Positions 1 to 4,248 of a DNA stretch of 7,642 nucleotides are shown piece after piece. Origin of the DNA: Acidobacteriota bacterium (GTDB lineage: Bacteria; Acidobacteriota; Terriglobia; UBA7540); NCBI GenBank assembly GCA_021828225.1, contig JAKASH010000131.1, positions 1-7,642 on the forward strand, given 5' to 3'. A program made the position numbers and the translations under genes. How positions within the stretch are numbered: position 1 is the stretch's first letter; every line of letters starts with the position of its first letter. A model generated the notes under the pieces. That model was not told where the DNA came from, searched no databases, and saw only the letters and a list, made by a program, of their open reading frames with translations.

Positions 1-143
1 GCGCCGCACTCGGATGCTGCGGCCTGCTTGTGCACAGCTTTGCCGATTTCAACCTTCACATTCCGGCCAACGCCGCCTGGTTTGCCGTGGGCGCGGGCTT
101 ATCGGTGATGCCGGGCATGAGATTTGGATTGAGATTGAGATGA
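1..143 (+). CDS. C-terminal end of an O-antigen ligase/polymerase-like membrane protein (partial)
   Basis: The reading frame that is open from base 3 runs 46 codons to a TGA at 141-143; the gene begins outside the window. The visible peptide starts with a small hydrophobic stretch (AALGCCGLLV), then HSFADFNLHIPAN, then another hydrophobic stretch (AAWFAVGAGLSV), and ends in a short basic tail (MRFGLRLR). The HSFxDFNLHIPAN pattern followed by a final membrane helix is what I recall from the C-terminal end of O-antigen ligase/Wzy_C-type proteins in exopolysaccharide loci, particularly of Acidobacteriota. Such proteins join or polymerise lipid-linked glycans on the periplasmic face of the inner membrane, which fits the sugar-nucleotide and export genes downstream. 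A longer open frame that starts at base 14 covers the same DNA but has arginine-rich, non-protein-like composition and is a shadow. The family call rests on about 20 residues, so it is moderate. Confidence 0.6.
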   Translation, partial: AALGCCGLLVHSFADFNLHIPANAAWFAVGAGLSVMPGMRFGLRLR

Positions 144-381
144 CAGCAGAGTTAAGCTCAAAAAGCAGGCCCGCTGATAGGGTACGTCAGCTTTGCAAGG
201 CGCATGGCAAGAAGTTTCAGTGCGTAACATCCGTCGTGAAAGTGAAGGATGACTGAGTAATGGCTACCCTCCGGAGTGACTCACCTTCTATTAATCTGCT
301 ACACAAACAAATAGAATGTCATACCAACTCCGAAATACCATGTAAGTCAAGAATCCCTCCTTCCTGTGAAAAACCAACACG

Positions 382-405
382 GAGTTCCGCCACCCAGCGG
401 AGCTC
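382..405 (+). repeat. Inverted repeat / leader hairpin
   Basis: GAGTTCCGC (382-390) and GCGGAGCTC (397-405) pair over nine positions with one G-T wobble and a six-base loop (CACCCA). A weaker inverted pair, CAGC (405-408) with GCTG (419-422), encloses a TTCCGGAG core and follows immediately. No T-run follows either stem, so this is not a standard intrinsic terminator. It may be RNA structure in the operon leader or a protein-binding dyad; the role is unknown. Confidence 0.45.
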
Positions 406-578
406 AGCACTTCCGGAGGGCTGCCATGCTGGTCTATCGCTCTCATTGGTCATTTTTTTCAGTGCCTTTCTGCCTTATCCGGGCGTCTTGCGCAACAGGT
501 GGAGGTGCACGGAGCTTTCTGGTAACCGGCAGAGAGTCTGGGGCACACGAATCGTCTTTAGATCGTCGAATTTAGTTA

Positions 579-609
579 GCTGGCCGGTGTTTGCCGACTT
601 CCGGCCGGT
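579..609 (+). repeat. GC-rich inverted repeat in the rfbA leader
   Basis: GGCCGG (582-587) pairs with CCGGCC (601-606) across a 13-base loop, and the stem can be extended outward to nine pairs (579-587 with 601-609) using two G-T wobbles. It ends about 38 bases before the Shine-Dalgarno sequence of rfbA and is not followed by a T-run. It could fold in the 5' leader; a chance match in GC-rich DNA is also possible. Confidence 0.25.
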
Positions 610-646
610 ACGAGTTCGCTGCTAACGAAGTGTAATTTTCCTAACG

Positions 647-652
647 AGGAGG
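647..652 (+). promoter_or_regulatory. Ribosome-binding site deciding the TTG start of rfbA
   Basis: A perfect AGGAGG lies six bases upstream of the TTG at 659-661. The predicted protein then begins directly with the nucleotidyltransferase signature (MKGVILAGGTGSRL), so the strong site and the family N-terminus agree on this non-ATG start. Confidence 0.8.
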
Positions 653-658
653 CGCAAT

Positions 659-1435
659 TTGAAAGGAGTAATTCTCGCTGGAGGAACGGGTTCTCGTCTT
701 TTCCCGCTGACCAAAATCACCAACAAGCATCTGCTCCCGGTTTACAAGGAGCCCATGATCTTTTATCCCATCCGGACTCTCATCAATGCCGGCATTACAG
801 AGATTCTGATTGTTGCGGGAGGGCGCAACTCGGGCGATTTTCTCCGCCTGCTGAGCAACGGAAAGGAATTCGGCCTTCGCCACCTCAACTACACTTATCA
901 GGAAGGTGAAGGCGGGATCGCCGCCGCCCTGAAACTGGCCGAGTACTTCGCCGATGGCGAGAAGACCTGCGTCATTTTGGGAGACAACATCATTGAGGGA
1001 AACATCGTGGAGGCTGCCGAGCGCTTTGAACGACAGTCGGAAGGCGCTCATATCGTCCTCAAGGAAGTTCCTTTTCCCCAGCGGTTTGGAGTTCCGGTTT
1101 TCGACGGAGACCGGATCATCCGAATCGAAGAGAAACCCGATCAACCTGCGAGCCCCTTTGCGGTCACCGGGATATACTTCTATGACTCGACCGTGTTCAA
1201 GAAGATCAATGAGCTGAAACCTTCCCGGCGTGGGGAACTTGAGATCACCGATGTCAATAACTCCTATTTGAGCGACGGCACCTTGACCTATAGCGTCCTG
1301 GAAGGCTGGTGGACCGACGCCGGAACGTTCGAGTCCCTGAGGAGCGCTTCCAATTTGGTGGCTGAGACCGGCGCAAACAAACTCAATTCAGATAGCTCGG
1401 AGCAAATGGCCAGAGCTGCAACAACGGAGGAATAA
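659..1435 (+). CDS. rfbA: Glucose-1-phosphate thymidylyltransferase (RmlA/RfbA, short form)
   Basis: This enzyme joins dTTP and glucose-1-phosphate to dTDP-glucose, the first step of dTDP-L-rhamnose synthesis, in the cytoplasm. The 258-residue product shows the nucleotide-binding signature GGTGSRLFPLT (8-18) with K23, the EPMIFYP segment (31-37), GEGGIAAAL (83-91, where the long form has GLAQAF), the metal-binding ILGDN (106-110, D109), EEKP (157-160), VTGIYFYD (169-176), RGELEITDVN (191-200) and WWTDAGT (217-223, D220). The family core ends near residue 236; the last 20 or so residues are hydrophilic. At about 240 core residues it resembles the short RmlA type rather than the roughly 290-residue enterobacterial type, which has extra C-terminal helices. 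It starts with TTG behind a perfect AGGAGG. It is the first gene of the packed operon, 12 bases ahead of rfbB. Other sugar-1-phosphate nucleotidyltransferases share the fold, but the rfbB and rfbD neighbours support dTDP-glucose as product. Confidence 0.92.
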   Translation: MKGVILAGGTGSRLFPLTKITNKHLLPVYKEPMIFYPIRTLINAGITEILIVAGGRNSGDFLRLLSNGKEFGLRHLNYTYQEGEGGIAAALKLAEYFADGEKTCVILGDNIIEGNIVEAAERFERQSEGAHIVLKEVPFPQRFGVPVFDGDRIIRIEEKPDQPASPFAVTGIYFYDSTVFKKINELKPSRRGELEITDVNNSYLSDGTLTYSVLEGWWTDAGTFESLRSASNLVAETGANKLNSDSSEQMARAATTEE

Positions 1436-1447
1436 CCCATTCCAACA

Positions 1448-2512
1448 ATGAGGCTCGCAATCACCGGAGGAGCGGGATTTATCGGGTCGAACTTTGTTCG
1501 CTACATGCTGGGGAAATACCCGTCCTATTCCTTACTGAACGTGGACAAGCTGACCTATTCGGGCAATCTCGAAAACCTGGCGGACGTATTGGACCGCCCG
1601 CGGCACCAGTTCCTAAAGGCCGATATCTGCGACCGAGAGAAACTTATGGATGCATTCTCTCAGGGAGTGGATGCGGTAGTCCATTTTGCAGCGGAGTCTC
1701 ACGTCGACAGAAGTATTCTTGATGGGTCCGAGTTTGTCAAAACGAACGTCTTAGGGACTCAATGCCTGCTGGAAGCTGCAAGGCAATCAGGAGTGCAACG
1801 CTTCGTTCACGTCAGCACCGATGAGGTGTATGGCAGTGCCACGGGTCAGGAGAAATTCCGAGAAGACTCACCGCTGTCGCCTAACAGTCCTTACGCGGCG
1901 AGTAAAGCAGGTTCGGATCTCCTCGCTCGCGCTTACCACCAGACCTACGGGTTCCCGGTGACCGTCACCCGTTGCTCCAACAACTTCGGTCCTTATCAAT
2001 TTCCCGAGAAGTTCATTCCTCTTCTGATCAGCAGGGCTCTTGAGAATGAGAGTATCCCGATATACGGCGACGGACTTCAGGTGCGAGATTGGATCTTCGT
2101 AATGGATCATTGCAAGGCTTTGGATGCCGTACTGCACCACGGCCGCGAGGGCGAAATTTACAACATCGGCGCTGGCAACGAATGGCCCAACCTCGAAATC
2201 GCACGTGAAATTCTGAACAGGCTGAATAAGCCCGACTCCCTGCTCGCGTACGTTAAAGACCGGCCCGGCCACGACCGGCGCTATTCACTGGACTCCAGCA
2301 AGATCCAAACCGAACTGGGATGGAAGACCGAAACAAGCTTCGAAGAAGGCCTGGCCAGAACGATTGAGTGGTATGTAACGAATGTCGAGTGGAGAAATCG
2401 AATCCAGAATCAGGCCTACCGCTCGTACTATCAGAAACTGTACGATCAGCGTGACGCGACTTTGGCAAGCATACAGAATCCTGGAGGGAGTTCTAAATGC
2501 GCATCCTCGTGA
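1448..2512 (+). CDS. rfbB: dTDP-glucose 4,6-dehydratase (RmlB/RfbB)
   Basis: It converts dTDP-glucose to dTDP-4-keto-6-deoxyglucose using tightly bound NAD+, the second step of the rhamnose pathway. The 354-residue protein is an extended short-chain dehydrogenase: a Rossmann motif TGGAGFIG (6-13), the family stretch NVDKLTYSGNLENL (31-44), HFAAESHVDRS (79-89), the active-site triad region STDEVYG (123-129, with T124, D125, E126), and the catalytic YAASK (Y149, K153). Further family marks are NNFGPYQFPEKFIPL (about 168-182), GDGLQVRDWIFVMDH, and RPGHDRRYSLDSSKI near the C-terminus. Length is usual for the family. The ATG at 1448 gives the expected MRLAITGG start, although the nearest GGAGG (1426-1430) is 17 bases away. 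The gene overlaps rfbD by 16 bases; the final 20 or so residues (after about 335) are low-complexity and look like a by-product of that overlap. Confidence 0.95.
   Translation: MRLAITGGAGFIGSNFVRYMLGKYPSYSLLNVDKLTYSGNLENLADVLDRPRHQFLKADICDREKLMDAFSQGVDAVVHFAAESHVDRSILDGSEFVKTNVLGTQCLLEAARQSGVQRFVHVSTDEVYGSATGQEKFREDSPLSPNSPYAASKAGSDLLARAYHQTYGFPVTVTRCSNNFGPYQFPEKFIPLLISRALENESIPIYGDGLQVRDWIFVMDHCKALDAVLHHGREGEIYNIGAGNEWPNLEIAREILNRLNKPDSLLAYVKDRPGHDRRYSLDSSKIQTELGWKTETSFEEGLARTIEWYVTNVEWRNRIQNQAYRSYYQKLYDQRDATLASIQNPGGSSKCASS
2483..2490 (+). promoter_or_regulatory. Ribosome-binding site of rfbD inside the rfbB 3' end
   Basis: GGAGGGAG lies six bases before the ATG at 2497, within the last codons of rfbB. 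It fixes the rfbD start and hence the 16-base overlap of the two genes. Confidence 0.75.
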
Positions 2513-3399
2513 CCGGGGCGGCAGGGATGCTTGGGCACGCGTTGACGCCGCTTCTCGAAGCTGATCATCAGGTCATCGGACTGTCAAGGAAGGATTGCGA
2601 CCTTTGTGATGAGGATGCGGTCAGGGAGATTTTTTTGCTCCAAAATCCTGACGTCGTTATTCACCTTGCCGCCTTTACCAATGTTGACGCCTGTGAGCTC
2701 GAGCCCGAAAAAGCAAAAGCAGGAAACGAGATCGCTACGCTGAACGTCGCTAAGGCAACAAAGCGCGCCGGAGCGACGCTGCTCTACACGAGCACAGACT
2801 ACGTGTTTGATGGTCGGCTGGACCGCCCCTATCGCGAGGACGACATCCCGAACCCTCTCAGCGTTTATGGCCGCTCAAAACTGATGGGAGAGAGGCATGT
2901 GCAAGAGGTTCTGGATCGTTACTTCATCGTCAGGACCTCCTGGCTGTTCGGCCCCAACGGCAAGAACTTTGTGTCCACTATCCTGCGGCTTGCAGGCGAA
3001 AAATCCGAGATTCGTGTTGTTAATGACCAACGAGGCTCGCCGACCTACACGCGTCACCTTGCACAAAAGCTGGCAGAGCTGGTGACAACCAGAGAATACG
3101 GGGTCTATCACATTACCGGAGGAGGAAGTTGTACCTGGTTCGAGTTTGCGAGGAAGATCATCGACATCTGTTACCTTCATGGAGTTCGGGTGACACCGAT
3201 ATCTTCCCTGGAATTCGGCCGCCCCGCGCCCAGACCCGCCAATTCGGTCCTTGCGAACCAGCGTGCAATCTCATTGGGTATCGGCCTTTTGCCTCATTGG
3301 GAAAAAGGACTCGAGGATTATCTTGACGAAATTCAGGAGGGAAAGAACTGTGCAGGCAGAGAAAACGGGAAAAGATCAGCTTATCCAAACCTTGTCTGA
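2497..3399 (+). CDS. rfbD: dTDP-4-dehydrorhamnose reductase (RmlD/RfbD)
   Basis: The enzyme reduces dTDP-4-keto-L-rhamnose with NAD(P)H to dTDP-L-rhamnose, the last pathway step. The 300-residue protein has the Rossmann motif TGAAGMLG (6-13), the conserved HLAAFTNVDACE (56-67), STDYVFDG (99-106) and the catalytic YGRSK (Y124, K128). It also shows the family stretches RTSWLFGPNGKNFV, DQRGSPTYTRHLA, a TWFEFA segment and RPAPRPANSVL towards the C-terminus, which shape the sugar-binding domain. Length matches the family (about 290-300). The start is set by GGAGGGAG six bases upstream. The last 20 or so residues (EIQEGKNCAGRENGKRSAYPNLV region) run over the next gene's ribosome-binding site and start and are probably dispensable. 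The 50-base overlap with the rfbC-like gene suggests translational coupling. Confidence 0.94.
   Translation: MRILVTGAAGMLGHALTPLLEADHQVIGLSRKDCDLCDEDAVREIFLLQNPDVVIHLAAFTNVDACELEPEKAKAGNEIATLNVAKATKRAGATLLYTSTDYVFDGRLDRPYREDDIPNPLSVYGRSKLMGERHVQEVLDRYFIVRTSWLFGPNGKNFVSTILRLAGEKSEIRVVNDQRGSPTYTRHLAQKLAELVTTREYGVYHITGGGSCTWFEFARKIIDICYLHGVRVTPISSLEFGRPAPRPANSVLANQRAISLGIGLLPHWEKGLEDYLDEIQEGKNCAGRENGKRSAYPNLV
3335..3341 (+). promoter_or_regulatory. Ribosome-binding site deciding the GTG start of the rfbC-like gene
   Basis: AGGAGGG ends eight bases before an in-frame GTG at 3350. An upstream in-frame TTG at 3251 would lengthen the protein by 33 residues but has no comparable site and lies deep inside rfbD, so the GTG is preferred. 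Confidence 0.75.
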
Positions 3400-3973
3400 A
3401 CAGCGGCTGCTTGGCGAGCGCTCCGGGCTGCGGCTTGTGGTGCCGCACCGGGAAGGCGGAGGGGTAGGTGATGTCATCACCACTCCGGAGTCGTCACGGT
3501 TGATTGCGGGCATTGAGATCGAACCGTTCATCCAATGGCCGGACGATCGCGGTTGTTTTGCCGAGGTTTTCCGCTTTGGCGCGCCAGGAATCGCACACGA
3601 TTTTCTTCCTCAAGGTCGTCACCAGATCCAGGTGTCATTCACCGTCTCTTATCCGGGTGTGATCAAGGCTATTCACTATCATTTTAATCAAACGGATCTA
3701 TGGGCGCCCCTGGCCGGCATGCTCCAGGTCTTTCTGTGTGACCTTCGGGAGGAATCTCGCAACTGTGGTTGCGTCAACACATTGTTTATCGGTACACAGC
3801 GCCCCTGGAAGGTACGAATTCCTCCAGGCGTCGCACATGGGTACAAGGTTGTTGGAGTTGAGCCCGCAAAGCTGCTATATGCGACCAATAGCTTTTACGA
3901 TTCGAGCGACGAAGGCCGGATTCCCTTCGACGATCCTGATATCAACTATGATTGGAGTCTCAGGGCACGTTAA
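3350..3973 (+). CDS. rfbC: Divergent dTDP-4-dehydrorhamnose 3,5-epimerase family protein (RmlC-like cupin)
   Basis: With the GTG start the product has 207 residues, about 20-25 more than a usual RmlC; the extra part is a charged N-terminal segment (about 1-50). The cupin core follows: EIEPFIQWPDDRGCFAEVF (56-74, matching the family's 'F.D.RG.F.E.F'), then IKAIHYH (105-111) with the presumed catalytic H109, an LAGMLQVFLCDLREES segment (121-136), IPPGVAHGY (157-165), LLYATNSFYD (175-184) and DDPDINYDW (194-202), where D195 fits the partner of the catalytic His-Asp pair. In my recalled alignment the Lys that follows the catalytic His in classical RmlC is missing; the local sequence HYHFNQTDLW instead resembles the family's 'H.H..QTD.W' side branch. 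From its place after rfbABD the likely task is C3/C5 epimerisation of dTDP-4-keto-6-deoxyglucose, but a different stereochemical outcome or substrate is possible. It overlaps rfbD by 50 bases. Confidence 0.8.
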   Translation: MQAEKTGKDQLIQTLSEQRLLGERSGLRLVVPHREGGGVGDVITTPESSRLIAGIEIEPFIQWPDDRGCFAEVFRFGAPGIAHDFLPQGRHQIQVSFTVSYPGVIKAIHYHFNQTDLWAPLAGMLQVFLCDLREESRNCGCVNTLFIGTQRPWKVRIPPGVAHGYKVVGVEPAKLLYATNSFYDSSDEGRIPFDDPDINYDWSLRAR

Positions 3974-3984
3974 GGCTATCCGGG

Positions 3985-4248
3985 ATGTCCGTTTGGTCAA
4001 TGAAATCGGATGCCAGTAAGTCGGAAGCTGCAGATCGGCTCTTCTTGATCCTTGAGCGCAGCAGGTCTACGCTTGTGACTTCAAAAGGTTTGGCAGGTGG
4101 CACGTCTTTTTCGGCAGCAACCCCAATCAGTAACAACTTAGCGAGGCGGATTATTTCCAACCTGATCGCGAGGACGCTTGGGGGAGCCGTAGATGCTACT
4201 CCGTGGCGAGGGGAACTTGAATTGGTGAGTCTGAGTACGCTCCTATGA
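3985..4248 (+). CDS. Small unrecognised ORF, translationally coupled to the kinase gene
   Basis: An 87-codon frame from ATG 3985 begins 11 bases after the rfbC-like stop and ends at TGA 4246-4248, sharing ATGA with the next gene's start at 4245. A weak TAAGG lies about nine bases upstream of this ATG; a second in-frame ATG is at 4000 and another at 3952 inside the preceding gene. The protein has a Ser/Ala-rich middle, a mildly hydrophobic basic stretch (ISNNLARRIISNLIARTLGG) and an acidic, Leu-rich end (GELELVSLSTLL). I do not recognise any family and see no signal peptide or clear membrane helix. The stop-start overlap, and the absence of a good Shine-Dalgarno for the kinase gene itself, suggest that this frame is translated, perhaps only to couple initiation. 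It could instead be a chance open frame in a 271-base spacer. Confidence 0.4.
   Translation: MSVWSMKSDASKSEAADRLFLILERSRSTLVTSKGLAGGTSFSAATPISNNLARRIISNLIARTLGGAVDATPWRGELELVSLSTLL

Larger units (their letters stand above)
144..658. other. 515-base intergenic region with no convincing gene; probable operon leader
   Basis: Two open frames cross this stretch (260-625 and 366-575), but both are rich in Arg, Ser, Pro and Cys, carry no recognisable domain and have no good ribosome-binding site, so I do not call them. The stretch contains a hairpin at 382-405, a looser GC-rich hairpin at 579-609, a run of seven T at 453-459 without a stem in front of it, and the short palindrome CTCCGGAG at 269-276. 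I see no clear sigma-70 -35/-10 pair; TAGAAT at 312-317 is the best isolated -10-like hexamer. Since all downstream genes are tightly packed, the promoter for the sugar/export operon most likely lies here, but its exact place cannot be read from the sequence. Confidence 0.5.

Noticed and set aside
14..256. 80-codon open frame on the + strand
   Set aside because: It overlaps the better-supported membrane-protein tail in another frame, has Arg/Cys-rich composition and no domain.
453..459. Run of seven T as a possible intrinsic terminator
   Set aside because: No GC-rich stem lies directly upstream of it; the hairpin at 382-405 is about 47 bases away.
370..525. Stop-free stretch resembling a signal peptide (hydrophobic run, then SGRLAQQ)
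   Set aside because: No ATG, GTG or TTG start precedes the hydrophobic part and the frame stops soon after; at most a decayed remnant.
521..534. GGTAACCGGC region, whose reverse complement recalls the 3' end of a c-di-GMP-I riboswitch
   Set aside because: The other conserved blocks of that riboswitch are not found on either strand nearby, and it would point away from rfbA.
260..625. 121-codon open frame on the + strand in the leader region
   Set aside because: Ser/Arg/Cys-rich product without recognisable domain or good ribosome-binding site; probably chance.
631..636. TGTAAT as a -10 box for rfbA
   Set aside because: No -35-like hexamer at suitable distance, and transcription would start almost on the ribosome-binding site.
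641..1144. Antisense 167-codon frame over rfbA
   Set aside because: Mirror of a strongly conserved coding gene; no domain.
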